In this document: positions 44,521 through 57,713 of the stretch, one piece after another | Layout: the number at the start of each line of letters is the position of its first letter | Numbering within the stretch: the stretch's first letter is position 1 | Origin: Heterobilharzia americana | Taxonomy: Eukaryota; Platyhelminthes; Trematoda; Strigeidida; Schistosomatidae | NCBI GenBank assembly: GCA_944470555.2 | Contig: OX104134.1 | Span: forward strand, 48,172,691-48,236,690 | DNA length: 64,000 nucleotides | Direction: 5' to 3' | Notes under the pieces: model-generated | Database searches by the model: none | What the model was told of the DNA's origin: nothing | What the model saw: only the letters and a program-made list of their open reading frames with translations | Translations under genes and position numbers: made by a program

Positions 44521-45600
44521 GAGGCTTTGAAGGTTAGCACGAATTGGCCAGCCTTGTACACCCGTCTCTGAGCAGTGGCAAGTAACTGAAAGCAAACGTC
44601 GTGTCAAAAAGCTAGTAGTGTTTACGGTGCCGACTACCGTCACCTCACGAAGGAAAAGATGAAGTAAAGCAGCTTGGAAGATCAGTAAATTTCCACAGAG
44701 TGGAAGAATGTGCAGACTAAGAGCCACGTAATCGTTTCAGACGTGATATGGGCAAGGTGCAAAGCTTGGTTAACAAGCTTTTGTCGGAAAACCTACCAGG
44801 AGTCACCTACCTTAAGGTATATAGAGCAAGTAAAAAGAGACAGTCCGTACTCAAAATAGGTTTTATTCGCTTAACTACATGTTCAAATTAGCAGGGGGAG
44901 GGATCACATTTTGAAGAACGCTCGCAGACTTCAACAAGCAGGAGCATTTGTGCGTAACAATATATCTCTTGCTGACTAAATCAAAAAACGGGAGGCAGAA
45001 GGAGAACTAAAAGCCAAATAATAATCTGGGGGGAAAGATACAAATGTGGTGGGTCTTCATGAAGCGAAGTCTCGGCAACAAACGATGCCGAAGCAGCCAT
45101 GGATAGTTGGTTTTATCGTCTTGTATATAGATGAACAAAAAAAACGACCTAGCTTATAGAAATCCAAACCAGGTCGGATTTCGGTGGTTCGGAGAATATT
45201 CGGAAATTATATTCATTATTTCGGCATTTATATCTTCCAATGAGTGCAAAACAAAATTTACCCCAACTGACGTTTTGCTGTACTTAGTGCCGGTAGCCTT
45301 AGCAAAGTCCCAGTGGGCCGGACTTTACTATATCCAACCCAATGTGTATGACAAATTGATAAATGTTCTTCTCCATGGATGATCTTGCTCCGTCAAATTG
45401 TTGAGCGAAGATGAAATCCATGTGTAGCGTATTACGTGTGGAGGGTGTATGAATTATGGATTAAGGTTTGAATGCACACATGAGGTGAAAGTTTCTGTCA
45501 CGCTTGTATGCCAGTTATGCCGGTATGAGGAGGTGGGTTGAGACCAGGGCAAATTATGTTTTATTCTCTCATTTCCATCTAGAAAATTTGATTCCGTTTT
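44521..45600. other. DNA without recognised gene
   Basis: An 83-codon plus frame (45131-45382) has no recognised similarity or splice context. Confidence 0.4.
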
Positions 45601-45960
45601 ATGTGAAGTGATTCTACTGTGAGGCGTTCCTAAAAACTTCTAGAGTCTTCCCGAATAATTGCAGTATCGTCAAAAGTGACCTCATGATTTGAAATTACAT
45701 GGATGAAAAGGTTTTCAGGTTTCTTCAGATCCGCTCCATTTCTAGGGACCAGGGTGGAGGCTCTAACGTGTTCGCTTTTTCTAATTCCGACTTCATGGTT
45801 TGTATGTCCTCTGTGCACCGCATCGCAACCTGAGCATCTTATTTCATAAACATAATTAAATTGTGGATCCATAGGGAGCTCTCCTTTCAAATAAGCCAAG
45901 GTGCTCCGCAGTTTGTTTGATGTTGTGTAGGATACCCTGTAACCGCATTTGTTAACTACT
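45601..45960 (-). pseudogene. Decayed PLE GIY-YIG fragment, different family
   Basis: Minus-strand reading gives YTTSNKLRSTLAYLKGELP, then FNYVYEIRCSGCDAVHRG, where YIG has become HRG, then TNHEVGIRKSEHVRAS. The CxxC before the GIY part (CSGC) is kept. It differs enough from the 14.5-kb PLE to be another family. The upstream minus frame at 46212-45952 may or may not belong to it. Confidence 0.75.
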
Positions 45961-46189
45961 CTTCTGATTTACCTGATACGTTGTTGAAGCCGATGATTTC
46001 AGAGCCGTTTTACCATCTGATCTGATGTTGTTTTTCAACTTGCGGATGAATTTCACCCGGTGATCATTCATTTTCCGCATCGTGTTACCTAGGTCTTTCA
46101 TTTTCATCCTCCGGAAAATGTAGGCCGCAAAATCTTTCGTACTAATCGGACTTGATGAATTGAAATAGGCCGATCGCAGACCAGAACGC

Positions 46190-48480
46190 TTTGATGGAAT
46201 ACTTACTGTCATACATATCTATGGCTGGAAACAATACATCCAGCAACCCACGCATGGCGGTAGTATACTGGGCCTCGTGTCTTGCTCTGACATCATCCCT
46301 GCCACTACCCACGTTAGTGGCGAATTCCCCGACGGTGACCATAGTATGGTATTCCGTTGCTTACCGATTCTTCCTCCCAATGAGAAAAACAAAGTCTTCA
46401 AGTTGTGCTAGGCATTGGAGCTATAAGAATACAGAATGGGAAGTACTTATCGAGCTCCTCAGGTGCTCTCCATGGGATGACTATTTACCATAGCCTCATC
46501 AACACATACTATCTCACTTTTCTGTAGGAATATGGAGCTATGTCTAGATACTGTTGCTCCTGTGAAAACATTCAGGATTTATAAGGGGCAGACCCATATA
46601 TCCCTAAAATATTCCCCAATAGACTTAGGAAATTATCATCATAATACCACTCATCGAAAGACTTCACGTAACTGCATTTAAATCATGACTTAAAATATGT
46701 TAAGACACTACGTGCAAAACACGCAGTAAACAATGAGATTTTTGCTCTCAAAAGTGGCTCTAGAATGCACAAGTTAACATCTCTTTTGATTAAATGCCTG
46801 CGGCCATCGAGGGATGTAGCCCATCAACTACACAATGAATTGGTACGCAACGATCCCCTCAAGATTAGTGAACTGTTTGACGAATCATTCGCCGATTTCA
46901 ACCCCGCTGGTTTTACTCCAATTACCGCTGGTTCATGTATTAAAGTGGATTTGACTGTCAAACGTATCACTGAGGCTATCAAAAGCCTGAGACTATCGAC
47001 GGGCAAGGGGATAAATGGCCCAAACTCAATGGTCATCAGAAACAGTGGTGATAATATGCCACTGTTCTTGCTTAAGATATTCACACTATCAGTGGAAAGT
47101 GGGGATTATCCATCGAGTGGAAAACTAGCTTTATAATTCCTCGCTACAAGTCCGGTGACAAAGCGAATGTTGGGAACTACAGACCTATCAACATAACGCC
47201 AGCCGTCTCCCTAGTTATGGAAAAAATGATCAGAGCAGCATGTCTGACTACCTACTTAGAGAAAACTTCATCACAAAGCCTCGGCACGGTTTCATTAAAA
47301 ACAAGTCTTGCGTTACTTGCCATTTCGACTTCTTCAGCCTTATCACTGGTAGCCGCTAGGCACGTATAATCGTTTTTGTTCTATGCTTTGAAATATCAAC
47401 GGCATTTGACAAGGTGCCACAGCATTCTCTTTGATAAGCTACAATTGATTGGCATTCATGGCCCTTTACTTTATTGGCTAAAATCATTTCTTGGTGATCG
47501 GAGCCAAATCGTCAAAGTAAATTCTACGCAGTCTACACCTAGGCTCATAACTAGTGGAGTAATACAGGGTAGTGTCCTTAGACCTCTGTTGTTCATAAAT
47601 TATATTAATAAAGTGTGCAGGTGTTTCAATGTAGGGAAAGCATTCCTATACGCTAACGACTTCAAGGTTGTATGCTTAAGTCACAGCCATGAACTAGGCA
47701 ATACGCTATCTACTGCTCAAAAAGAATTAGGTGAGGTTGCTAAGCCGTGTGACGAGTCCCATCTCAAGTTCAACATTCATAAATGTGGTTGGCTTAGCAC
47801 AGGGGCGACAACCTGGGTGTGTCTCTCGAAGTATGCGGACAAAAGCTACCTGGGCTTTCTTCAGTACTAGATCTTGGTCTTAGATACTCCAGTGACTTAA
47901 CGTTCCGAGCAGACGGCTTGTATCACATCTAAGTCACGTAGACTCCTTGGAATCGCCACCCGTATCATTTATAGCACTGAATCAGGAGTCCTACTCTACA
48001 ATGTGAGCATCCGTCTAATTTTGGAATGCTGCCGATTTATCTTAAGTGGCCTTCGTACAAACGACAGAGGAAAAATTGAAGGAGTACAACGCCACCTTAC
48101 ACTAAGAACAGTAGGAGTTGACTGCAGCCTAGACTACATCTCCAGATGAGACATGCTAGGCACTCATGCGGTCCGGAAATTAAAATAGTTGCAACGTCTA
48201 CTCACCATTTATGCAATCACAATCTATTGGCTGAAGATGGGTGTTGTGGGACCAAACTGCGAAGAAATTTCTTCCTTGATAAGTTCTCTCACATCTGGGA
48301 GAGGCTTCCTGAGGAAATACGTACTTCGGGGTAAATTATCTGTCTTTTGTCTTGCACTTAATAAGCTCCTCACAGATGATGAGTCTACCACTCGCCTAGG
48401 CCTTATGTTTACGTTCCGGCTAATGAAAATATACTAGGACCTCTAAACGTGTAGAGTAAAGCTATAATAAATCTCAAGTA
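46190..48480 (+). pseudogene. Decayed LINE, endonuclease end to RT and C-terminus
   Basis: 46230-46500 matches, in decayed form, the endonuclease end of the LINE at 63 kb (LRCSPWDDYL against LRFSPWNYYL). CLDTVAPVKT follows near 46530-46570. 46765-47136 holds FADFNPAGF and the fingers. Then come YKSGDKANVGNYRPINITP, GVIQGSVLRPLLFINYINKV (motif B) and FLYANDFKVV (YADD to YAND). The C-terminus near 48010-48430 ends with GLMFTFRLMKIY. Stops at many places make it dead. Confidence 0.85.
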
Positions 48481-48685
48481 CATTTTAACTCAATGGACTT
48501 AAAAAAGGTGTCTGATTACTAGTCCATCTGGTCTGAATATGCAGTACAAATACATGGCCAGTGTTCCCTTTAAGTTTCCCAACAAAAACTACCTATCTAA
48601 TAACCCGCGTGAACTTCATGTACGAAAAAGGGGAGAGTTGTGGTTTCATGTTCAATTAAAGTTTACATATAGTTCAGACGAACGT

Positions 48686-51600
48686 TGCCTGGTTAATTAG
48701 TTCACCAGTTACTAGGCGGTCCTAAACCCGGTTTAAGAGGGAAGATTGGGCGTATGGCTACCAACCTCATCCCGTTAAACCAATCCAGTCGCTACGGAAA
48801 CTTCGAAGCGCAAAGCAAATACGAAAAATAAAATTAAACTTGTTCCTCTCTGGAATCGGCAAGACGAAATGACGCCGGTTGATGAAAGCCTGCCTTCGGG
48901 AAGCCAATTCGCCGATCTGTCTTCCCTTCTCTCGATGAAGGCGAAAGTAAACATCGGGACGTGGAATGTCCACACCATGTTTGAACTTATCAAGGCTGCC
49001 CGGACTGCAAAACAGATGAGAAGGCATAGCACTGAAGTGCTGGGAATCTCGGAATGCAGATGGAATGGGAGTAGAATCTCCAGACTGCCAACTGGAGAGT
49101 CAATAATCTACTCAAGTTTTGTCACTCAGGCGACAACCACGAGCACACTGGGTTTTGGAGTGGCTATCATGTTGTCCCCAAGAGCATCGCAGGCTCTCAC
49201 GCACTGGGAACCCATCTCCTTCTGCATCAGGATCATGACGACAAGGTTCAACTCAAAAGGAAGGAGTCACGATCGTACAATGCTATGCTACGCTACGCAT
49301 CTACAAGTAATGCAGATGAAGAGAAGACGGAAGAGTTCTGCACACAACTGCAATCAGCGCTGGACAAGACCTTAGTTGGCGACATCAAAATTCTAATGAG
49401 TGGAGCGACCCGAATAGGAGACTGGGAGCGGTCAACACAGGACAAGAACTAATCGTGGGTTGAGAAGCGCTGGGTGAAATGAAAGAGAATGGGGAATTGT
49501 TTGCAGAATTCTGTGTATTCAACGATTTGGTGATTGGAGGCGGTGTGTCCAAGAACAAGGATATCCACAAAGCGACATGGGTTTCACCGGACACCAGGGC
49601 ACACCACCAATCAGATCGACTTCATCTCAATGTGAAGAAGGTGGAGACGTGGCCTACTTGAAACAAGGTCAAGAAGAGGAGCAGATGAAGCTTCACACCG
49701 CTTCCAAACCAAGTTGAAAGCCTTCAAGGGAGTTGGTGATAGACCACAGTTAAAGTTCAACACCCAGAAACTGGAGGACGAAACTACAAGGGACATCTTC
49801 ACGCCAGCCAATCATCAGGACAAAATTAGGAGATACCGAGCAATATCTCTGAAGAAACCTGTAGATTAACACTGGAACCCTTTGAAAGCTATATGGAAAG
49901 AAGCTTGCATAACCGTATTAGGAAGGAAGAGGATAAGGAATGGATTTCGATGGACACATGGAAGTTGATAGGGCAGGGAGAGAAAGATGGTGGAGCAAAA
50001 GATAAGCCGGTGCAAGGATGAACGACGAGAAGAGGAACTGAATGCAACCTATGAAACACTGGACAAAGAAGTGAAGAAGAGTGCACGCAGCGACAAAAGA
50101 CACTTCCACGACACACTTGAAAGTGAAGCAGAACAGGCTGCAGGTAGGAGAGACAGAGACCTGACAACATTGTATCAAATAACCAGGTTACTGTCTGGGG
50201 AGAGACCAACGCAGATGAAACCAATAAAAGATGATGAAGGAAATATAATTACCAAGGAAGAGGAACAAAGGAAACGGTGGACTGATCACTTCGAAAAGCT
50301 CTTGAATAGATCACCACCTGCACCCGTCCAGAACCACCATCTCAGCCACAGAACTACGAGTGAACACGAGGCCCCCAAACGAACGTTGAAGTCCCGAGCT
50401 CCACAAAGCCAATCAAGTATGGGAAAGCAGCAGGACCAGATGGAATCCCGCCAGAAGCACTGAGAGCAGACGCAGAGACAACAGCGGACATGCTCACACC
50501 ACCAATGCAGAAGGTCTGGAAGGGAGGAAGGGAAGGTACCTGGCGACTGGAAAAAGGGTCACCTTATCAAACTTCCAAGGAAGGGCAATCGAAGTCTGTA
50601 AGAACTGGTGTAGAATCACGCTCCTGTCCACCACAAGCGAAATATCATATTGCGTCATCCTGGAGAGACTTAAGGATGCGCTGGACTCAAAATTACGACC
50701 GGAACAGGCTGGCTGGCTTGAGGAAGTACAAATCGTGTGCGGACCAAATTGTGACGCTTTGCGTCATCATAAAAGAGAGTATAGAGTGGCAGTCAGTCCT
50801 CTACCTCAACATCATCGACTTTGAAAAGGCCTTTGACAGCGTCGACCGACAAGTAATTTGGCCGCTGCTTCAACACTACGGAATACCACAAACCTTTATC
50901 AATCTCATTCAACAACTATATGAAGACGCCACATGCCAAGTGATTCGCAATGGAAAGCCCAGTGAGGCCTTCGAAGTGAAGGCAGGAGTAAGACACAAGG
51001 TTACCCACTATCACCAATGATCTTCCTGATTGTGGTCGACTCGACTGGACTGCACTGGGTCATGCAAGAAACTGTGAGGAGCGAGAAGATGGGTATACGC
51101 TGGCTGGACCGCAGAAAAGAACCTAGAAGATTTGGATTTCACCGAGGACTTGTGTCTAATGTCACACAAAGTTGGAGATCTACAGGGAGAAACCAACAAG
51201 TTGACAGAAGAGGCAGCGAAGGAAGACAAGACTTTAAGTGAAGACAGAGGTGATGATGATACCCAACCAACACCACCAATAACAACAACAAGCTCCAATC
51301 ATCATCAACGGGAGAAACTTAAAGGAAGTAGCCTCTCTCACCTATCCAGGCAGCACTGTTTCAACTACAGGCGGCACAGATGAGGACACCAAAGCCAGGC
51401 AGGATCAGAGAGGCAAGGCAGGCGATCATTAGCCTGAAACCAGTGTGTAGATCCTCTACACTGCACTCAGCATGTGGAACAAGATCCGGATTTTCAGCAC
51501 CAACGTCGAGTAAGTGCTTCTGTATGGTTCGGAGACTTGGCGCGTTACGAAAAGGATTTCCAACAAATTACAGACATTCATTAACAACTACCTACACTCA

Positions 51601-51950
51601 TTACCGAAGATCAGATGGCCATAAAGAATCAGCGACAAGGAACTCTGACTGGCTGGCGATGAACCCACCAAGAGGCTGTCGCTCAACAAATATGCAGAAG
51701 GAAGTGGAGATGAGCAGACCGGCTGCAGACAGCTCGCGACAGGCCAGTTGCTCGAGTGGTACCCAGATGGGAAGCAACAAGTTGGGCGTCCTAGCTGAGG
51801 GTGACACGGAGGAGATCGTGCGAGAAAGTAATAAGAAATTGTAGGCAGTCGCGGTGACACTTTCAAAATATTTCAGAGAACACAGTGCACTGGAGACGTG
51901 CTACTGAAGCAATATGTTCCATCAGGAAACCAAGGGATAAATAATAATGG
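48686..51950 (+). mobile_element. Decayed full-length RTE LINE
   Basis: Starts at about 48686 with the RTE 5' sequence (gttgcctggttaattag) and ends in aaataataatgg. Blocks: endonuclease 48869-49375 (GTWNV, ISECRWNG, the family Glu kept), 49479-49661 (FNDLVIGGG), connector 49987-50463, GKQQDQMESR in place of GKAAGPDGIP (frameshift), RT 50490-51020 (FEKAFDSVDR, shifted at GVRHK), 51017-51383, C-terminus 51380-51844. Several lesions are identical to those in the 2.6-5.9 kb copy. Confidence 0.87.
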
Positions 51951-51954
51951 TATA

Positions 51955-52178
51955 ATTATCTACACTTTGGCGCTTCGCATCTGCTGTAAGGTGGTATTTT
52001 CCTCCTTATCTCATACTTGCGATCTTCTGATGTTTTCCACTGACTTTAACGACTTCTCCACTGTACTATTCGGACCAGTAAAATTTCGTAGATTTTTCGA
52101 CATATATCAATGTGATGATGCCTGTAAACTGGCTTTTCTCATGCCGCATTACTCATGAGAGGACAAAACGTTTTTTAT
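51955..52178. repeat. 220-base direct repeat, copy 1
   Basis: ttggcgcttcgcatctgct and what follows matches 57124-57345 with scattered changes, including the block tcctccttatctcatacttg. It begins directly after the RTE tail. It may be a SINE or part of an unrecognised element; not identified. Confidence 0.85.
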
Positions 52179-54860
52179 TCATTTGGTCTATGAAGTCCGG
52201 TTGAGGCTTGTTCATTCTCACAACTACGCTTAACATTTGTGTAGGATATACTCTAATCTCGGCTCAGACAAATCACTGATATGATATGTTGATGATTTAG
52301 GCAGTAATTCAAAACAAAGCGGTCAATAGAGCTTCGTATGCACCTTTCTGAAATTTTGCTGTCATCCGGAAGTATTAAAGGTAGGAAAAACTTAAAACCT
52401 TATGTCGCAGCAATACTAGACCAGTTACCCATGGGAAAAGCATCATTACATTGGGCCCACAGGCATATGCGCAAAGTCGCGGTTAGTAAGAAAGGTAAGG
52501 TTAAATGAAGATCAGAAACACTTTTTAGCAGATTACCAATTTTTAGGCGGCTGAAAACTGTGAAACAACTTGGCCACCCAAAGGTTGGTTGAGCTCGGCG
52601 GAAGATGATTGCTTGGAGTCATTAACTTGGTCATGAGGGAAGAAACTGAGCTGACCCTTGAAAAGTCAAGTGATCGGGCTCCGATGAATAATTTAGGGTA
52701 GGTGGTGTCAGAGTTGGGAGAAGCAGAATGGCGAAAACGTTTGTCCGAAGTAATGAAGTTTGATGGGTTAACTAGGCTGTCCCCACTACACAAGCAGTAG
52801 GCAGGACGGGCCATGAAATTCAGCGTGATATAGACCTGGTTAGAGAATGTGCTTCTTAAAACTGGAGTTACCGACTTAGTGAAAGCCTACGTCTCATGTG
52901 GATGATAGTTAGGACGGTCTGGCCCTATCCAGTACGATGGGTGCACCTTTTAACTGTCCACCAAAGCACATCCAACCACCCCTAAATAACAGTAACGGGG
53001 CAGTAGTGGTTCAAAGACTCTGACTTGAAAAACGCCGCCATCTATCCCTTCAGGAAGTCAAGCAACAAAGCTCCGGTGAGCACAGTGAAGCATATTACTT
53101 GGGAAAGGCTGAAACCGTCTTGGAAGTGAGTTGCGGATGCCAGGAGTATATGGTCTTTTCGACAAAAAAGGGATGAAGGACCTTGTCAAAAAGCCAGATG
53201 ATGCCGACGTACAGGGCTGATGAAGTCAACCCACATTTGTGGTCTGATAATACCCAGTTGGCGAGAAATGGTTTGGTAAGACTCTAGGAAGCCAGACTGA
53301 CGCCAACTGATTGGGAAGAAGAGCTGCGATATAGCCACTGGCCATTTTCCTCAGTATTCTTTGAACGATCGCGATTCATTTGGCAGGACGGAAACCAGCT
53401 AAGATGTGTTTCAAACCCAACTTATATCCCGTAGGGCTGAAAGTGGTTTTCCGGGATTCTGGGTAGTTGCAATGGACTCCGGCGATTTTGGAGAGGAAGT
53501 CTTTTATAGATTGTCCGACCTGAATGTTGTTGTTAATCTAATAAATTGTTGACTGAGCATGAGAGAGGCCGGTTTACAGGTATCATCAAGTTGGTGGTGG
53601 CGGAGAATTCTACAGCATTTTAGCTGCCTAAATGGTAAAGCAGGGGGGCATTAAACTCTTTCATGATATCGATTGTCTGCAAGTTACAAAAAAGCAGAAA
53701 AATGTCACTTTACGGTACACGCACATTGCTTATGAGTTCAGTTCGTTTTTATTAACCACCCTTTTATCACAATAAAGCGATACTAAAGTCACAAGATATT
53801 TGACGTTAGCGTCAGAAGTGACTGGCACGTAAGGCTCCGTTTTATCGGATGAACGTCTATTTTAGCACCAATTCACACGTTTGCAGCGTCATTGTCGGAG
53901 AATAGCTCATTTCGACGATTTCAGATGTCACACGGTGGTGTAATACGCATGAATATCTAAGCTCAACTATTTTCCACCATTCGTGCTATCGTATACAGCA
54001 ATATAGGTGTACGCCGCTGGAATTAGTTGTTACGGTGCAAAGCAACTGACATTCGAAGGATTTTTATGCAGAATTCATATTGCTCAGTCAGTATTTTCTT
54101 GGGGGAACGTAGGGATGCGCCAGACTATTTTTTCAACATGAAGCAACTCAGGAGGGAAACGTGAGAAAGAAAAGGTGCATGGCAAAACCCAGAGCCACGA
54201 AATATTTAGTCTTCGGAGGTACACTACTTAAGATTTATCAGTAGACTAATATTTGAGGTGAACGAGTTCCTGACGTCACGTCAGGAATTCCCTGCAGCCG
54301 CAGATGACAGGAACAAAACCCCTTTTTAAACGGGCCCATATTTTGCGTTCTCTTGAACAGTATTGTATTCCACGATGCGCTTCCCCCAAACTCCCTTCCA
54401 AATGTAAGCGTCAGTCACGACAACGTAGGTTGCAGTTATGACAACTAAGCCTCAGGTATCCAGTGTTGTTTATCTCAATGGCAGATGTTGGCGCGTAATT
54501 CCGTTCAAACAGCTTTCTTTGTTCCGGTGACGTGAGCCTCTTAGCTTTGTAAATGAGGTGAGGTTTATGATGGGTTCCGCTGCGATATCTCCTAGTAGTG
54601 TGGCATGCAAAAGTTCGTTACATACTGTCATAATTCTTGCATGCTGCACTTGTTGAGGAAAGAAAGCGTCTCCCTCACCCAAGTACACACTTTCGTCGAC
54701 GTAGAAAAGTGAAGGATGTCTTAAATTCGACGCAGGGTATAGTTTCGGAAGCGGTCTTGCGAGCTTTGGCTGAGTGTAGGCCTCAAGGTTTTGCCAACTA
54801 CATCAGGAAACCTCAGTCAAAAACTAATGCCGATTGCAGTATTCTCTAACATTTCTTATC
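52179..54860. other. DNA without recognised gene
   Basis: The minus frame 52814-52533 and others have no recognised family. Translations near 53.2-53.5 kb show weak RT-like fragments (FRPAK, VQRILRKM) that I cannot support. Confidence 0.35.
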
Positions 54861-54871
54861 GCACCTTCCAT

Positions 54872-55573
54872 TTAAGGTGTTCCGGAGGAGGACACATTTG
54901 GGTACCTCCGATAACACTGAAGCTGATGAACTGCAGATGCAGATGGAAGTAAACCGTGAAGGTAGGCCGTACCGGCATAGCCCGAGTTGTATAAGGCAAG
55001 TGCAACCAATGAGGCGGATGACGAAAATACGGTGAGCGATGGAATGATGCCCGACTGGAGCATATAGTCAAATTCAGCCCTGACGACTTTCAGCTTATCT
55101 GGCTCCAGTCTCCTGCGATTCCCGAACACAGAGGGGCCACGTGTTTTTATGCCATGCATCACTTTAGGACCTACGTGAGAGTTCTGAGTGTTGGACGACG
55201 TCGGGTTCGGAGAATCCGCTAATATGTTTCTGAACCTTTCGGTTGATATTTGAGATTGTACCAGGTTTAGGGATGTGATTGTACTATCCTTGCCTATCGT
55301 GTATCTAGAGGTTTCCTTCAGCGTCAGCCTTTGGGTCTTTGTATATACTAAGAATTCATGCCCCTCCAAGAAATCTAAACCCAGTATTGAGAGACCTGGA
55401 TCCGCCATGGTGAACATCCAAGGGAATTGTCGTTCGTACCCAAGATCCAGGGTGATGGCCTTTTGTCTGAACGTCGCTATTTGTGTTTTACTGGCGGCCT
55501 GTAGCGTGACTGCGGACATTCTGTGTCCAAGCTCAACCTCGTTTCGCGGGAGAATAATAAGAGCGGCCCCCAT
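54872..55573 (-). pseudogene. Ty3/gypsy protease and start of RT, decayed
   Basis: The protease active site, normally Asp-Thr-Gly, reads SVDMGAALIILP. ILGLDFLEGHEF is the usual flap and C-terminal region. A connector follows and then RRLEPDKLKVVRAEFDYMLQSGII, the start of a gypsy RT, after which the sequence degenerates. Thr to Met in the catalytic triad and the loss of most of pol make it inactive. Confidence 0.8.
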
Positions 55574-55695
55574 GTCTACCGAGAACTCTATGACGGAATT
55601 TCTGTTTGTGACGCAGGATAGAAGACTATTCGGACACCCCTCCTCAGCAGTCGCTGCCTGAGAAGGAGTCTTCAGTTTTCCTGCTTACCAGGGGG

Positions 55696-56571
55696 CTACT
55701 TAGGCCAGGCCCACGGTTCTGTGCATCGTTTGGATTGTGCGCCGTACTTCCAGTGATACCGACGGAATTGTCCGGACAGCCTCGAGCGTCTGGGTCTGCC
55801 TCGTGATCTATGTCTGAGTGCTGACCCGCCCCTTCGGCCTTGACTCAGTTGGATTTGAGCCACAGCTCCCGTTAGTGTTTTCACGTTTGCCGTTAATTCA
55901 GTGATGATAACATACTTAGATGAGTTAGGATTAGTATGCAGTGATAAGTGGTTTTCTCTGGTCGTTCCTCTTCCCATAGTGCCATCTGCAACTTGAACCA
56001 ATTCTGGAAGCGGAGTTTTCGGGTCCTGTGCGTCAAGTGCACACTGGACATGGTGTGGGAGCGCCTGAATCCAGCTTTCTTTGAGGATGGCTTCTCCGAC
56101 CGCAGTTCCTCCCACCATCTTTTGTAAGTGCCTCAAAAACTGTGATGGGGATCTGTCTCCCAACATTGCCCCTTGTAGCAGACGTTGGATGCGTCGGCTG
56201 TCTGACATTGATAGACGGCTTATTATCACACGCTTGGGTGTGGAATAAGGGTTTTCTTTGGAGGTATTGATTTGGAGATCACGAACCTCTTTACTCACTG
56301 ACAGAGGAAGAATGGAGCACAAGTCTTTGCATCTCAGTTTCTCTGATTTAATGTTATGTAGGTCAAACAAATGCTCCAGCTGGGTGAACCATAGTTCTGG
56401 GTCCTGCTGATCGAAAGCTGGCAATCGATCCTTAGTCTCGACCAAAGTGTCAACCTCTAGTGAAACGGACTCATCGAGAATATCGGAATCAAAATCAACG
56501 AGGTTAGACATATTTTCAAGAACAGAAGTCAAAACAATAGATGAACAATCAAAATGAATAAATGCAAACAA
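55696..56571 (-). pseudogene. Ty3/gypsy Gag-like protein
   Basis: 291 codons. LPAFDQQDPELWFTQLEHLF is the N-terminal capsid motif of trematode gypsy elements (Saci-like). SPSQFLRHLQKM and LKESWIQALPHHVQ follow, then a Pro- and Arg-rich end (RHRSRGRPRRSR). The expected CCHC knuckle is not seen before the frame ends. The start lies 23 bases inside the primer-binding region at 56592. Upstream residues before MSNLVDFDSD are probably not native. Confidence 0.8.
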
Positions 56572-56593
56572 TGCACGTTATCAGGCTCGCCAA

Positions 56594-56946
56594 TGTTGGA
56601 CCCAGGGTCCTATGGCTAACGCTATGAACGATTTGTTTTAGACAACTACAACATGGCAAATAAAAAGGCAGCGGTGGAAGTATGACGCGTTTATTCCAAT
56701 CGCTTTAGTGTGCAATTTTTTCGAGCAAATCCAAAGTTTTTCATCATTCAATTGCAGTCAATAGTGAATATAAAGTTTACAACAGATGGAAATCATAACC
56801 AAGCTTACTGGGCACTGAAGGGTCATTATATAGTCGTCAGGTGTTTCAAAGATCAACGGTTCAGCAGCGGCTTTAAACCGCCTTGTGCCTGTGGACTTAG
56901 AGGCTGAGGTCCCCTACTCCCGTGCCTGTTTGTCGGTCCAACTGGC
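56594..56946 (-). repeat. Probable 5' LTR of the gypsy element
   Basis: On the minus strand the segment ends ggtccaaca, followed by TTGGCGAGCCTGATAA, which looks like a primer-binding site beginning TGGCGAGCC. The other end would be GTTGGACC near 56946. The second LTR is not in the window, so the outer limit is inferred. Confidence 0.5.
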
Positions 56947-57123
56947 ATCTGATCACACATGACTTGCAGCAAGTTTTAGTGAGGTAATGGTCACCACTAA
57001 CTTGGTACGTGGATTATATAATACCAAGTACTGTTTTGTAAGCTTTCAAGATTTGTCAGTTTGATGGTGTTTGTAAACTGGTATCTCTCATGTTAAATCC
57101 ACCATATGAGAATAAGAATTCTC

Positions 57124-57345
57124 ATTATCTTCACTTCGGCGCCCCGCATCTTCTGTGAGGTGGTATTTTCCTCCTTATCTCATACTTGCGATCTTCTGAT
57201 GTTTTCCACTGACTTTAACGACTTCCTCACTGTACTATTCGGGACCAGTAAAATTTCGTAGATTTTTCGACATATATCAATGTGATGATGCCCGTAAACT
57301 GGCTCCTTTCATGCCACGTTACTCATGAGAGAACAAAATACTTTT
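57124..57345. repeat. 220-base direct repeat, copy 2
   Basis: Mate of 51955-52178. It lies beyond the gypsy LTR, so the two copies bracket 4.9 kb that includes the gypsy remnant. Confidence 0.85.
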
Positions 57346-57713
57346 TGCTTATTTATCAATGGATAGGGGGCTATGACAAGTTTGAAGCTGAATTGCACAG
57401 GGAATATTTCCGTATGGTTTTTCCCGCGAGGGAGCAGCGACGTCATTTAAACCTTTCGTTCCGTATGCAAGAAGACAGACCACACTGTGAAATTAACTCG
57501 CTTTTTGAGAAACTGTACATATACGTGATGACATGCCTTCCCCTCTACCATATGTACCCCATCTGTCTTGGTGTTGCCAAGAAACTGGCCAGTGTAGGGC
57601 AGCAGCTGTCGGCAGACCGGAAGCACGGTATGTCTCTGGTAATTCTGAAGGCTGCAGACGGTCGAATGCTGGAAGTGAAACCGGGTGCCACAAGAGATTT
57701 CCAAAGAAATTGA
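57282..57713 (+). CDS. Hypothetical 143-residue frame, possibly Gag-like
   Basis: YDKFEAELHREYFRMVFP and NLSFRMQEDRPHCEINSLFE are compositionally like a capsid or polyprotein segment, but I recognise no family. It starts inside the 220-base repeat, so the first 20 residues are not meaningful. An overlapping frame (57685-58053) continues without recognised similarity. Confidence 0.25.
   Translation: MMMPVNWLLSCHVTHERTKYFLLIYQWIGGYDKFEAELHREYFRMVFPAREQRRHLNLSFRMQEDRPHCEINSLFEKLYIYVMTCLPLYHMYPICLGVAKKLASVGQQLSADRKHGMSLVILKAADGRMLEVKPGATRDFQRN

Noticed and set aside
53150..53480. Weak RT-like translation on the minus strand
   Set aside because: Only a few residues resemble an RT and stops interrupt it; not supportable.
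51955..57345. 220-base repeats as LTRs of the gypsy element
   Set aside because: They lie outside the probable LTR at 56.6-56.9 kb, lack clear TG..CA ends, and the order of parts does not fit.
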